Shown: positions 27,345-38,474 of the stretch, piece after piece
Position numbering within the stretch: position 1 is the first letter of the stretch
Layout: each line of letters starts with the position of its first letter
Assembly (NCBI GenBank): GCA_938002955.1
Contig: CALLAA010000045.1
Span: 19,470 to 83,469 of the forward strand
Length of the DNA stretch: 64,000 bases
Direction of reading: 5' to 3'
Source: an uncultured Acidimicrobiales bacterium
Lineage (GTDB): Bacteria > Actinomycetota > Acidimicrobiia > Acidimicrobiales > SHLQ01
Notes under the pieces: model-generated
What the model saw: only the letters and a program-made list of their open reading frames with translations
What the model was told of the DNA's origin: nothing
The model's database searches: none
Program-made: the position numbers and the translations under genes

Positions 27345-28456
27345 CGCACAGGATCGCTGAGATCGATCGCTGGCATTCCAGCCGCCTCAAGGACGAGGTC
27401 GACGATTCGTCTACCGTTGACAGCAGCGTCGAAACGCTCTTCGGCTCGCTCGCGCGCGGCGCTACCCATCCGCCGTCGTAGCTCCGGGTCTTCGATGAGC
27501 GCGGCAAGTCGGTGAGCCATATTCTCCGGGGTCTGTTCGGCCGCGGCGAATCCCGTGACCTGGTCGACGACGATGTCGCGTAGCCCGCCGGAGTTGGACG
27601 CCACAATCGGCAGACCCGAAGCGCTCGCTTCGGCGGCCGCGATGCCAAAGGCTTCGGCTTGGCTTGGAAGTGCGAACACATCGCATGTTTGGAACAGCGA
27701 AAGCAGCTCGGGCGAGTTGGGCATCATGTCGTTGTGCACGACGATGCCGTCGGCGTCGGGCTGGTAGCGGTCCCGGGTAACGAGGTGCAATTCGGCCGAG
27801 CCTGGAGCGAGACGCCGAAACGCATCCACGAGCATCAGACCCCCCTTGCGTTCGAGGTCACCGCCAACAAAAAGGATCCGAGGCACCGGGTTCTGCACAC
27901 TGGCGTCGCGTTGTCGCCACATCTGAAGATCAACGCCCGGCGCTACGACGGCCACTCGGTCCTCGGCTACCCCGTACTCCTCGATCACCGACTCGGCGCA
28001 CCAACTCGACCAACAGACCACCCGCTTCGCACCACGAAAGACGCGAACGTTCACCGCGTGTTTCGCCGCCGCGACCACCCGATTTCGATCGACGGTGTGG
28101 TCGTACTGTTCGGCCATTCGGTCGTATTGACGCGGAGTGATATCGGTTGCCAACACATACGGGAACTTCCGGAGCTGCTCGGCGCTAAGAACGGCCGGAA
28201 CCTGAGTGTTGAAAAAGGCAACATCGGGCCGACCGCTAGAGATACCTTCGAGCGTCTGGGCGCGACCGGCCGCACTTCCAAAGAGCGACGAGCCAACAAC
28301 AGGTATCTTCGCCACGTTCGGTGTTCGTTCAGGCTGATAGTCCACTTCGACCCAGTCTGCGCCGACGCGCTCATCGGTGTCGATGTACTGACGAAGGTTC
28401 CGGTAGTAGGAGTAGTGGCCGAGGTGTTGTTCCATCACGAAGGACGCCTTCGCCAC
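27341..28456 (-). CDS. Glycosyltransferase family 4
   Basis: 371 residues with a GT-B fold. The C-terminal donor domain shows ILFVGGDLERKGGLMLVDAF, the SQAEAFGIAAAEASASGLP stretch with the E-x7-E motif of GT4 enzymes, and SNSGGLRDIV. The N-terminal acceptor domain begins MEQHLGHYSYYRNL. The GTG at 28456 is favoured because GAGG lies six bases upstream; the open frame continues 155 codons further but that part covers the divergent gene region. It probably transfers a hexose to a lipid, glycan or small molecule. It is isolated from other glycan genes. Confidence 0.82.
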   Translation of the reverse strand: MAKASFVMEQHLGHYSYYRNLRQYIDTDERVGADWVEVDYQPERTPNVAKIPVVGSSLFGSAAGRAQTLEGISSGRPDVAFFNTQVPAVLSAEQLRKFPYVLATDITPRQYDRMAEQYDHTVDRNRVVAAAKHAVNVRVFRGAKRVVCWSSWCAESVIEEYGVAEDRVAVVAPGVDLQMWRQRDASVQNPVPRILFVGGDLERKGGLMLVDAFRRLAPGSAELHLVTRDRYQPDADGIVVHNDMMPNSPELLSLFQTCDVFALPSQAEAFGIAAAEASASGLPIVASNSGGLRDIVVDQVTGFAAAEQTPENMAHRLAALIEDPELRRRMGSAARERAEERFDAAVNGRRIVDLVLEAAGMPAIDLSDPVR

Positions 28457-28633
28457 GTGTTGCCTCGTCTGGACACGCTCGATTGACTTCACAGATCCCA
28501 CCCCGCTCGGTGCTGCCCGCCGAAGTCCGCATAGCGAGCAACACTCCGATGGTAGCGAATCGGCCCCGTCCTCGCCGCATCGAACCAGCAGAGCACCTGA
28601 CGTATCGAGCGAGGACACCAATGCAGCTGGGTC

Positions 28634-28639
28634 TACGAT
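28634..28639 (+). promoter_or_regulatory. -10 box of a leaderless promoter
   Basis: TACGAT is followed by six bases and the ATG at 28646. Confidence 0.5.
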
Positions 28640-28645
28640 CGGACC

Positions 28646-29674
28646 ATGACCCACGGTGCGTTCGACGCTGAAGCCAAAGAAGCTGCCCTTCGCGCAGAAT
28701 CCGAGACCTGGGATACGACAGCTCCCCAAGACGCAGTCGATGGCGACATACCGGTCATCGACGTTTCGGCCTACTTCTCGACCGGTTCCTCGGCGGACCG
28801 CGAATTCGTCGCAGCGCAGCTTCGTGATGCGTGCGAGACGGTCGGCTTTTGGCAACTGATCGGCCATGGCATCGACGGAGATGACATCGCAGCGACCTTC
28901 GATGCCGTCCGGCGCTTTCATGGGCTGCCGACTGCGGTCAAAGACGAGATCAGAATGGATCGCGAAGGGTGGCCGCTTGGTGGCGTTGGCTACATGCCTG
29001 TCGGTGAGCGAAAACTGCCTCGACGAGCGCAGGGGAACCTAAACGAGGCGTTCATCATGAAGTCGGATCGCGGCATCGATTCCGACGACAACCAGTGGCT
29101 GTCCGAGGAGCGCGCACCCGGATTCCGACGGACCGCTGAACGGTTTGGACAGCAGCTCGAGCAGTTAGCACGGCGCCTGTTACCGCTCTACGCGACGGCC
29201 CTCGGCGTCGATGATGATTTCTTCGCTCCCGCGTTTGAACGTCCCTTTTGGCGTCTACGAATGACGCACTATCCAGCGGTTGCGCCACCAGCACGCGATG
29301 CGTTCGGGATCGCTCCCCATGTCGACACCACGTTCTTCACGCTGCTGTTGCAGGATGCGCCGGGCCTCACCATCTATCACACGCCGAAGGACCGGTGGAT
29401 CAACGTGCCGTTGGTCGACGGAGCCTTCGTCGTGAATTCTGGCGAACTGCTCCGCCAGTGGACCAATGACCGCTTCTTGTCGGTTCGCCATTTCGCCAAT
29501 GTCGACGCTGCTGCCGTCGAGTCGACGTCGTCGCGGTATTCGATTCCCTTCTTCTTTAACGCCACCCGGGACTACCCCATGGAGTGTGTTCCGACGTGCT
29601 GCGGGCCCGACAATCCGTCGAAGTATCCGACCATCTCGTATAACGAGAGCCAGGGTGTGGTCCAGGGCGAGTAG
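28646..29674 (+). CDS. Isopenicillin N synthase-like 2-oxoglutarate/Fe(II) oxygenase
   Basis: 342 residues. An N-terminal DIOX_N domain (IPVIDVSAYF, CETVGFWQLIGHGID) and a 2OG-FeII_Oxy domain with His-x-Asp in APHVDTTFFTLLLQD, the distal His in LSVRHFANV and the Arg-x-Ser co-substrate motif in SSRYSIPFFF. The plant gibberellin oxidase / IPNS family includes many small-molecule oxidases; the exact substrate cannot be told. Convergent with the CMD-like gene two bases away. Confidence 0.87.
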   Translation: MTHGAFDAEAKEAALRAESETWDTTAPQDAVDGDIPVIDVSAYFSTGSSADREFVAAQLRDACETVGFWQLIGHGIDGDDIAATFDAVRRFHGLPTAVKDEIRMDREGWPLGGVGYMPVGERKLPRRAQGNLNEAFIMKSDRGIDSDDNQWLSEERAPGFRRTAERFGQQLEQLARRLLPLYATALGVDDDFFAPAFERPFWRLRMTHYPAVAPPARDAFGIAPHVDTTFFTLLLQDAPGLTIYHTPKDRWINVPLVDGAFVVNSGELLRQWTNDRFLSVRHFANVDAAAVESTSSRYSIPFFFNATRDYPMECVPTCCGPDNPSKYPTISYNESQGVVQGE

Positions 29675-29676
29675 CG

Positions 29677-30303
29677 CTAGCGACCGCGTCGTTCGTCGTA
29701 GCGGGATCGTAGTTCGAGGTCCTTGTTGATCGGGTCGTGGGCTTCGTCGGGCGCGGTTTGTGCATCGATTCCACAACTGTTCAAAAAGCCGAACATCTCG
29801 ACCAGGTGGGCAATCCACACGTCTCCCTGCTCACGTGTCGCGAGGTTTGGTTCGTCCAGAATTGAAACGAGGCGGGCCAGCCAGTACCGGTCTTCGTCGG
29901 CTCGTCGGCCACCGGCACGGCTGAGCGCAGCATCGAGTGCGTCGATAACGTCGTCTTGGTCGAGCGCTCCGAGTGCGGTCATCTCGTGCTCATCGAGCGG
30001 GAAGAGCTCATCGAATTGCTCGAACCAGTGGAGTTGGTACGCGTACGCATGTCCGTAGGTGCAGTACTGGCATCCGTTGCTCGCGGAAATTGCGACGGCG
30101 AGCAGGTGCGTACGGAGTGGCCCCCACGACTTGAGGATCTTCTCGTAGGTCGCCATGTTCGAGGCGAACCACTTGAGTGTGCCGCGAGCGCCATGCCGTT
30201 CGACGATGTCGCTCATAAGGTTTGCTTTGAGCCCCCACAAACTGCGGCTTACGGTCTCGAGGATCGTTGTTGCGAGCTTCGACGGGGCGACGACTGCTGC
30301 CAT
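29677..30303 (-). CDS. Carboxymuconolactone decarboxylase/AhpD-like protein
   Basis: 208 residues, all-helical. The AhpD-type redox motif is present as NGCQYCTYGHAYA (Cys-x2-Cys-x3-His), preceded by LLAVAISASN. Members act in peroxide defence or are uncharacterised. The ATG at 30303 is preferred because GGAG lies five bases before it; the open frame extends 11 codons further upstream. It follows the sarcosine-oxidase-like gene on the same strand after 78 bases. The C-terminal helical domain looks specific to this subgroup. Confidence 0.75.
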   Translation of the reverse strand: MAAVVAPSKLATTILETVSRSLWGLKANLMSDIVERHGARGTLKWFASNMATYEKILKSWGPLRTHLLAVAISASNGCQYCTYGHAYAYQLHWFEQFDELFPLDEHEMTALGALDQDDVIDALDAALSRAGGRRADEDRYWLARLVSILDEPNLATREQGDVWIAHLVEMFGFLNSCGIDAQTAPDEAHDPINKDLELRSRYDERRGR

Positions 30304-30381
30304 GACTTCTCCATTGTCCTGCGCGCCCAACCCCAACCGTAGCCGCGGCTGACGAGATGCGCAGATTGAACGACTCGGCCG

Positions 30382-31554
30382 CTATCGGTTCTGATGGCGC
30401 GATCTGAACGGTGTGAGGTCGTGGGTGCTGGTGCCGGTTGCGATGCGTTGCGCAACCGCCTCGCCAAGCGCCGTCGAGTGCTTGAAGCCATGGCCGCTGC
30501 ATGGAGACATCACGGTGATGTGCTCCGACCGTGGATCGGTGTCGATCAAGAAGTGATCGTCGGTGGTATTCGTGTACAGACACACCGCCGAACGAATGCA
30601 GTTTCGGGTCACGCCGGTGAACTTCGGGGCCACGTGCACCTCGAAGAATGTATCGATCTCGGATTGGCTCACTTCTCGCTCGACGGAACGAGCGTCGGTC
30701 GTGTCGAGAAACTGCTCCCCGAGGATCTTGACGGCTGGGGTTCCATCGGGAGGCATCGGAAAGAGCCCGATGTAGTCCTCGTCGCGTTGCGCGATCCACA
30801 TAACGAACGGGATTGCTTCGGTGGTGAACGCGTCGAGGTCGTCGACCTCAAACCAATACACCACCTGTCGGGTGACCGAGACCTGCTCTCGATGTTCGGG
30901 CGCGGCCAGCTCGGAGAACCATGGGCCGGTAGCGAGCACCACGTTGGTGGCTTCGTATGCTCCCGCGTCGGTACGCACCGTGACGTAGCCCTCCTCGGGT
31001 TCGATTACCTCGACCGTCTCGCCGGTGTGGATCCTGCCACCTCTCCGTCGTGCCATCGCGAGCTGCACCTCGACGGCGCGTTCGGCCATAACGAGCCCGG
31101 CGGTTCGCTCGAATCCTGCGTTCCGGTCGTCGGGCACGTTGATCCACGGGCGCTCTCGCCGAAGATCGGCTGGGTCGAGCACCTGGTAATCGATGCCGCC
31201 GCGCTCGGCGATCCGTGCGGTTTCGGTGACGAAGTCCTCCCATCGCTGCCCTGGTATTGGCTCTTGCTCGGTGATGATGATGCCGCCACATTCGTGCAGG
31301 AGTTGTACCCCTGCTTCGTCTTCGAGCTCTCGCCAAATCTCGTGGGACCGGGCGACAAAGGGCAGATACTGGGGTCCCTCGCCTACCGCGAGTCGTGTGA
31401 TGCGAGTCTCGGCCTTGGTCGATCCGAGATCGTGGGGTGGTTCGAACTGGTCGATCCCAAGCACGGAAAGCCCGAGGCGACTGGCGTGATACGCAACCGC
31501 AGAACCCATCGCCCCAAGTCCAACCACAACAAGGTCATATCGGGGCATCACCAT
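30382..31554 (-). CDS. FAD-dependent amine oxidase, monomeric sarcosine oxidase / SolA-like
   Basis: 390 residues, the size of monomeric sarcosine oxidase and N-methyltryptophan oxidase. It has the Rossmann motif VVVGLGAMGSAVAYHASRLG, the DQFEPPHDLGSTKAETRITRLA segment typical of this group, and CLYTNTTDDHFLID and CSGHGFKHSTALGEAVA near the C-terminus, where the Cys of the CLYTNT segment is the usual site of covalent FAD. It would oxidise N-methyl amino acids to the amino acid and formaldehyde. Divergent from tesB. Confidence 0.85.
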   Translation of the reverse strand: MVMPRYDLVVVGLGAMGSAVAYHASRLGLSVLGIDQFEPPHDLGSTKAETRITRLAVGEGPQYLPFVARSHEIWRELEDEAGVQLLHECGGIIITEQEPIPGQRWEDFVTETARIAERGGIDYQVLDPADLRRERPWINVPDDRNAGFERTAGLVMAERAVEVQLAMARRRGGRIHTGETVEVIEPEEGYVTVRTDAGAYEATNVVLATGPWFSELAAPEHREQVSVTRQVVYWFEVDDLDAFTTEAIPFVMWIAQRDEDYIGLFPMPPDGTPAVKILGEQFLDTTDARSVEREVSQSEIDTFFEVHVAPKFTGVTRNCIRSAVCLYTNTTDDHFLIDTDPRSEHITVMSPCSGHGFKHSTALGEAVAQRIATGTSTHDLTPFRSRHQNR

Positions 31555-31602
31555 GTGAGCTTTCTAGCGTCGCGGCCCGACGATTGCGTAGCCCTACACC
31601 GA

Positions 31603-31608
31603 TACGAT
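31603..31608 (+). promoter_or_regulatory. -10 box of a leaderless promoter for tesB
   Basis: TACGAT is followed by six bases and the ATG at 31615. Confidence 0.5.
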
Positions 31609-31614
31609 CAAGCC

Positions 31615-32466
31615 ATGTCCGCTGACCAACAAGACGTCGACGCAATAGTTGCCAGTCTCAATCTCGAGGAGATCGATCGAAATCTGTACCGTGGGCATCC
31701 GCCGTACTGGGAACGCGGTCGGCTCTTCGGCGGCATCGTGGCCGCCCAGGCCCTCGCCGCTGCATACGGCACAATCGAGGACATCCATGTGCATTCGCTG
31801 CACAGCTATTTCCTTCGTCCCGGCGATCCGGAGATTCCGGTGATCTACGACGTCGACCGCATTCGCGACGGACGAAGCTTCGCGACCCGCAGGGTCGTTG
31901 CTCGACAACGAGGCGAGGCCATCTACAACTTGTCGGCGTCGTTTCACAAGGTCGAGGAAGGCTTCGACCATCAGGCGGACATGCCCGACGTTGCGGCTCC
32001 GGCAGACGCGCCGAGCCCTGCGGACTTCGGACTCACGCCGCGCGACTACCTGCCGAGCCTGTGGGCGCTCGACGGTGTGCCGATCGAGATTCGAAATTTC
32101 CACGGGCCTGACGACTGGCAGCCCGGCGTCCACCAGCGCAATATGTGGATTCGGGCCAACGGCACCGTGCCCGACGACCCGACCACGCATCGGCTGATGC
32201 TCACCTATCTGAGCGACCTGACCTTGTTGGGAACGGCGGTGAGAATGCACGCGAAAGACTTCGAGCACATCATGGCGGCGAGCCTCGACCATGCGATCTG
32301 GTTCCACCGCCCGTTTCGCGCTGACGAATGGTTGTTGTACTCAACGACAGCCCCGTCTGCATCTGGAGCGCGAGGGTTCAACATTGGCCACTTCTTCACC
32401 GAAGACGGCACGTTGGTCGCGTCTGCGGTGCAAGAGGGCCTCATGCGCGACATCTCCCCCCGGTAG
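31615..32466 (+). CDS. tesB: Acyl-CoA thioesterase II
   Basis: 283 residues, a double hot-dog protein like E. coli TesB. Signatures: LFGGIVAAQALAAA in the first hot-dog, VHSLHSYFLRPGDPEIPVIYDVDRIRDGRSFATRRV, and near the C-terminus ASLDHAIWFHRPFRADEWLLY followed by RGFNIGHFFTEDGTLVASAVQEGLMR. It hydrolyses acyl-CoA to free acid and CoA. The start at 31615 fits both the family N-terminus and the -10 box. Confidence 0.93.
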   Translation: MSADQQDVDAIVASLNLEEIDRNLYRGHPPYWERGRLFGGIVAAQALAAAYGTIEDIHVHSLHSYFLRPGDPEIPVIYDVDRIRDGRSFATRRVVARQRGEAIYNLSASFHKVEEGFDHQADMPDVAAPADAPSPADFGLTPRDYLPSLWALDGVPIEIRNFHGPDDWQPGVHQRNMWIRANGTVPDDPTTHRLMLTYLSDLTLLGTAVRMHAKDFEHIMAASLDHAIWFHRPFRADEWLLYSTTAPSASGARGFNIGHFFTEDGTLVASAVQEGLMRDISPR

Positions 32467-32488
32467 GAGGTACGTGTGCGGGTGGGCG

Positions 32489-32526
32489 TTGCAATAGCCT
32501 GGACCGAAACTACTTTGGATCCAAAG
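32489..32526 (+). promoter_or_regulatory. Promoter with overlapping 14-bp palindrome before the mutase operon
   Basis: TTGCAA (32489-32494), 16 bases, then TACTTT (32511-32516) form a plausible promoter. The perfect palindrome CTTTGGATCCAAAG (32513-32526) overlaps the -10 box, a position where a bound repressor would block RNA polymerase. Its TGGATCCA core is shared with the palindrome at 36742-36755. Confidence 0.5.
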
Positions 32527-32577
32527 GATCTGCTTGCGGTCAGCGTTTCGCGGTCGCGTTCGCGGTAGACAAGAGGC

Positions 32578-34711
<2,134 letters not shown>

Positions 34712-34719
<8 letters not shown>

Positions 34720-35188
34720 CACTACACGCCCGTTCCAGATCCTTGGGGTACAGCAAATTGCGATCGGCGGCGCGAACCTCGATGCCCTCCGATCGTTGTG
34801 GATCGACACGCTCGGCGTAACAAAGACCGGCGAGTACGAGGCTGCGTCAGAGAACGTGGTCGAGGACATCCTGACGTTGGGCCATGGTCCGCATGCGGTG
34901 GAGATCGACCTCATGCAGCCCCTCGACCCCGAGGCCCGCCCACGCGTCGATCAACCGGCGCTGAACCATCTCGGCCTTTGGGTAGATGACCTTGCGGCGG
35001 CCGTCGACTGGCTAACGGAACAAGGCATGCGATTTACCCCTGGCGGCATCCGACCGGGTGCAGCCGGCCACGATGTGTGCTTTATTCACCCCAAAGCAAA
35101 CGATGACTTTCCGCTGGCTGGTGCGGGCGTGTTGATCGAACTTGTCCAAGCACCGGAGAGCGTGCGCGCTGCACTTGGAGCCCCGTGA
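34712..35188 (+). CDS. VOC-family protein, probable methylmalonyl-CoA epimerase or paralogue
   Basis: 158 residues with two VOC beta-alpha modules ([21 protein letters not shown] and [18 protein letters not shown]), ending in VLIELVQAP with the usual Glu. Position directly after the mutase suggests methylmalonyl-CoA epimerase. However, the first metal ligand, His in most epimerases (as in HxGIAV), seems to be Gln here (QQIAIGG), so activity or metal binding may differ. The ATG at 34712 lies inside the mutase 3' end. Confidence 0.7.
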
Positions 35189-36675
35189 TCGATCCGCTCC
35201 ATCCCGTCATCGTCGGAGCGCACGAGCTCGCCGTCCGAAGCGCCGACGCCGAGCCGGTCGCGATGATGGCCACCGCTGCACGGGCTGCACTCGATGAGAC
35301 GAACGGCCGACTTCTGTCGTCAATCGAGTCGGTGCGTGTAGTCAAGGGAATTTGGCCGTACAAGGACCCAGGCCGGCTGGTCGCCGACGAACTCGGGCTT
35401 TCCGCTGTCGAAACAGGGCTGACCCAAATCGGTGGTAACGCTACCTACGACTTCGTCAACGAGACGGCCGCCGCCATTGCAGCCGGAGAGCTATCCGCTG
35501 CGATCATCTGCGGTGCTGAATCGATGCGGACCCGCCGCAAGGACAAAAGCGAGGGACGGCGTTCGCCGTATCGCAGCGAAGCCGACGGCGCATCTCCCGA
35601 CGTCGTGTCAGGGCTCGACCACGATCTTGCCGATGATGCCGACGCTGCCGCTGGTGTTGGGCACCCGGTGAACTTCTACGCCATGGCCGAGAGCGCAATC
35701 CGTCATGAGCGGGGTGAATCTCCGGGTGAGCACCTCGAGCGAATCAGCGCGCTGTGGGCTGCCGCAAGCGACGTCGCGTCGAGCAACCCAAACGCCTGGA
35801 TTCAGACAGCCCACAGCCCGCACGACATCGCCACGCCGTCGCCGACGAACCGCATGGTCGCAGCGCCCTACACGAAGCTGCTGACGAGCAACATCAATGT
35901 CGATCAGGGTGCAGCGCTCGTGCTGTGCTCCTACGAGGTCGCCCAGCGTCACGACATTCGTGACGACCAGATGGTGTTTCTCGTGAGTGGCGGCGGGGCG
36001 CACGACCCACTGACAATCCGTTTGCGATCCCAGCTGCACCGCTCCCCTGCGTTCGATGCAGCGACTACGGACACACTCGAACGCTCCGGCCACACCATCG
36101 ACAGCCTCGACTACCTCGACCTGTACTCGTGCTTCCCAGCGTCGGTACAGCTCGCCCAAACCAGTCTCGGGATATCCGACGACCGGCCCTTTACGCTCAC
36201 CGGAGGACTCACCTTTGCCGGAGGGCCCTTCAACGGGTACTGCACACAGGCGCTTGCTCACACCGTGTTCACGCTTCGAGGCACCGAGAAGTCCGCATTC
36301 TTGTATGGCAACGGCGGCTTTTTCTCCAAGCACAGCATGCTCGTCGTCTCCGGAGACGCACCAACAGCGCCGTTTAGCTATCGCCGATCCCAGGATGTGG
36401 TCGATGCGTTACCGCAGCGAGCGCTGGCCGAACTTCCCGCACTGGGCACGCTCGAGGCGTATACCGTCACCTACGACAGATCAGGAAGCCCCGAGCGGGC
36501 GATCTGTTCGGTTCTCGACGATCGGGGCGCCCGGCACTGGGCCATATCGACCGAACCAGCAACACTCACCGCACTTTTGCTAGAAGATCGAGTTGGTTCC
36601 CGTGTTCAGCTGGAGCCAGCTGCGAGCGCGGACGCAAACGGTCGCGTTGCGCCACCACACGCCCACCTCACGTAG
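35185..36675 (+). CDS. Thiolase-like protein (SCP2-thiolase/acetyl-CoA acetyltransferase family)
   Basis: 496 residues. Thiolase-fold signatures are [47 protein letters not shown] and [19 protein letters not shown]. At the place of the nucleophilic Cys of true thiolases there is Asn/Ala (GGNATYD), as in a subgroup with GGN motifs whose chemistry is not settled. A C-terminal extension of about 90 residues resembles an OB-type domain. The GTG start overlaps the VOC stop, so this is the third gene of the operon. Confidence 0.8.
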   Translation: MIDPLHPVIVGAHELAVRSADAEPVAMMATAARAALDETNGRLLSSIESVRVVKGIWPYKDPGRLVADELGLSAVETGLTQIGGNATYDFVNETAAAIAAGELSAAIICGAESMRTRRKDKSEGRRSPYRSEADGASPDVVSGLDHDLADDADAAAGVGHPVNFYAMAESAIRHERGESPGEHLERISALWAAASDVASSNPNAWIQTAHSPHDIATPSPTNRMVAAPYTKLLTSNINVDQGAALVLCSYEVAQRHDIRDDQMVFLVSGGGAHDPLTIRLRSQLHRSPAFDAATTDTLERSGHTIDSLDYLDLYSCFPASVQLAQTSLGISDDRPFTLTGGLTFAGGPFNGYCTQALAHTVFTLRGTEKSAFLYGNGGFFSKHSMLVVSGDAPTAPFSYRRSQDVVDALPQRALAELPALGTLEAYTVTYDRSGSPERAICSVLDDRGARHWAISTEPATLTALLLEDRVGSRVQLEPAASADANGRVAPPHAHLT

Positions 36676-36689
36676 TTTTTCGCGAAAAA
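36676..36689 (+). terminator. AT-rich palindrome right after the thiolase-like gene
   Basis: TTTTTCGCGAAAAA is a perfect 14-bp palindrome directly after the TAG stop. It has no following T-tract, so it is at best a weak terminator and could instead be a binding site. Confidence 0.3.
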
Positions 36690-36741
36690 GACATCAAACC
36701 GTAAACCACCTCCTGTGGCGAAACCATCTCGCGCTGTGGCA

Positions 36742-36755
36742 GTCTGGATCCAGAC
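36742..36755. promoter_or_regulatory. 14-bp palindrome upstream of small ORF
   Basis: GTCTGGATCCAGAC is perfect and shares the pattern nTyTGGATCCArAn with the palindrome at 32513-32526. It lies 17 bases before the ATG at 36773. Confidence 0.5.
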
Positions 36756-36772
36756 AATGCGCGGGAGTCACC

Positions 36773-36949
36773 ATGACAGCTTTTTCCGCCGCAGATTCAC
36801 ACGCGGCGCAGCAGACAAGAGAAACCACGGCAGCTTCACTAACGCTCGTGCCGTCACCTCGAGTCGAGCGCAGCAGACCGTTGAGCCGGAAACAGCGCAA
36901 GGCCTACCGCGCAGCGGCACTCGAAGCCGAATTCTCGGAGTGGTACTAG
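36773..36949 (+). CDS. Small hypothetical protein, 58 aa
   Basis: A 58-codon reading frame with ribosome site GGGAG five bases before the ATG. The C-terminal half is basic then acidic (SRKQRKAYRAAALEAEFSEWY) and looks helical; the N-terminal half is rich in Ala, Thr and Ser. Not recognised. It is downstream of the mutase operon and preceded by the TGGATCCA palindrome, so it may have its own regulated promoter. Confidence 0.5.
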   Translation: MTAFSAADSHAAQQTRETTAASLTLVPSPRVERSRPLSRKQRKAYRAAALEAEFSEWY

Positions 36950-37021
36950 TTCAGCCGTGCTCGACGACACCTTCGTCGAGACGCCTAGTAGCCAGACAGC
37001 CCCTGATCGGGGCATAAGACT

Positions 37022-37037
37022 GTTGGACAATTCCAAC
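37022..37037. promoter_or_regulatory. Short inverted repeat before the second small ORF
   Basis: GTTGGA-CAAT-TCCAAC forms a perfect 6-bp stem with a 4-base loop, 20 bases before the ATG at 37058. A second hairpin GCCCC-TGATC-GGGGC lies just upstream around 37000-37014. Confidence 0.35.
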
Positions 37038-37057
37038 GACCAGAAGGCGGGAACCTC

Positions 37058-37231
37058 ATGGCTTACACAATCACCCCACGGAACACCCGATGGAACGCAA
37101 ACAGTCATCGGCTGCGAACCCACATCGAGTCGGTAGTAACTCCAGCAGCTCGCTGGGGAGCACACCGAGCCGATGATCGGCCACCGGCGGTTCGCCAAGC
37201 TCTGGCGAACGGCGATTACCTTCGGGACTAA
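37058..37231 (+). CDS. Small hypothetical protein, 57 aa
   Basis: A 57-codon reading frame beginning MAYTITPRNTRWNANSH and ending ALANGDYLRD, with a GGCGGGA ribosome-type site before the ATG. Basic and Arg/Ala-rich; no signal peptide. Not recognised. It ends in the sequence CTAA that also holds the stop of the convergent acyl-CoA dehydrogenase. Two similar-sized small ORFs in a row suggest real genes, but coding is not proven. Confidence 0.4.
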   Translation: MAYTITPRNTRWNANSHRLRTHIESVVTPAARWGAHRADDRPPAVRQALANGDYLRD

Positions 37232-38463
37232 TTCTTTGGAAGCTCGCTAAACGGCGTCTCTTTGCCAGGACCTGGCTCTCGAGGGAGTCCAAGTCCGCGC
37301 TCACCAATGATGTTGCGCTGCACCTGATCGGTCCCGCCATAAATGGCCGGACCGGGCGAGAACATGACCATCTCCTGAATCTGGGATTCGAGAGAGCCTT
37401 GGGTAGCAAGGGTGGCATCCATGCCGATGACCGACGCACCGAGTTCGCGAGCGGAGCGGAACAGTTCGCTCATCATCAACTTTGAGATGTTCGGCGACGC
37501 TGATGATGCGCCACGAGTACGCCCGCGCATTGCGGTGAGTCGATTGACGGTAGCGAGTTCGTAGAAGCGGACGAACTGATCGCGCAAAACCGGGTCCGTG
37601 ATCCGACCGCTTTCGGTGGCGTGATCGACGAGGCGTTGCCAGAGCGCAAGGTTGGGTTGAGGGACGCCGTCCTCACCTGAACGAGCACGTTCGACGATGT
37701 CGCCCGCTCGCTTGTCGAGGTTGTTCGCAATCGACCCTGGTGCACAACTTCGCAACGGGACCGGGTTCGCTCCGAGGCTCATCCGTTCGAACATCAACGT
37801 GTCGTTCGCAACTCGCCACCCGTTACCCACATCGCCAATCAGGTCATCGTGATGCACTCGGGCATCATCGATGAAGACCTCGTTGAAAATCGCACGGCCA
37901 GTCATCTCGGTGAGCGGGCGGACATCGACACCGGGCTGATGCATGTCGAATGCGAACCACGCAATGCCGCTGTGCTTTGGCATTTGCGGGTCGGTGCGAG
38001 CAATCAGCATGCCTTTGTCGGCGATCTTTCCGCCCGACGTCCAAACCTTCTGACCGTTGACGACGTATTCGTCGCCGTCGCGAACAGCGCTGGTCTGCAA
38101 GCTCGCGAGATCGGAACCCGCGTTTGGCTCAGAGAACAGCTGACACCACGCATCGACGCCGTTGAGAATCGGCTTCACGTACGTTTCGATCTGTGCGGGG
38201 GTGCCGTGTGCGGCGATCGTTGGGGCTGCGAGCATCATGCCGAGACCGGTGGGCGGACCCATCGCTCCAGCGTCAGCGATGGCTTGGCGAACCGCAGCGT
38301 TGCCCGCCCGAGAGTACCCCCGGCCGCCGGCGGCCTCGGGGAGCGTAGGGTGGCTGTATCCGGCGTCAGCAAGACGCTGCCACCACTCGCCCACCGTCAA
38401 GTCCGCATCCCAGTTCTCGGCAACCCAACGAGCTGCTTCTTCTCCGATGTCGGTCTCGGCCAT
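37228..38463 (-). CDS. Acyl-CoA dehydrogenase family protein
   Basis: 411 residues. N-terminal GEWWQRLADAGYSHPTLPEAAGGRGYSR, flavin loop FSEPNAGSDLASLQTSAV, VNGQKVWTSGGKIADKGMLIARTD, and C-terminal IYGGTDQVQRNIIGERGLGLPREPGPGK, where GGTDQVQ is common among steroid-side-chain and long-chain FadE proteins of actinobacteria. The ATG at 38463 has AGGAG five bases upstream. It starts 11 bases after the RNase E/G stop on the same strand, so it may be co-transcribed with that gene. Confidence 0.88.
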   Translation of the reverse strand: MAETDIGEEAARWVAENWDADLTVGEWWQRLADAGYSHPTLPEAAGGRGYSRAGNAAVRQAIADAGAMGPPTGLGMMLAAPTIAAHGTPAQIETYVKPILNGVDAWCQLFSEPNAGSDLASLQTSAVRDGDEYVVNGQKVWTSGGKIADKGMLIARTDPQMPKHSGIAWFAFDMHQPGVDVRPLTEMTGRAIFNEVFIDDARVHHDDLIGDVGNGWRVANDTLMFERMSLGANPVPLRSCAPGSIANNLDKRAGDIVERARSGEDGVPQPNLALWQRLVDHATESGRITDPVLRDQFVRFYELATVNRLTAMRGRTRGASSASPNISKLMMSELFRSARELGASVIGMDATLATQGSLESQIQEMVMFSPGPAIYGGTDQVQRNIIGERGLGLPREPGPGKETPFSELPKN

Positions 38464-38474
38464 GAGGTCTCCTT

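Noticed and set aside
30394-31614. A long N-terminal extension of TesB
   Set aside because: The open frame runs antisense to the amine oxidase; TesB homology and a -10 box place the start at 31615.
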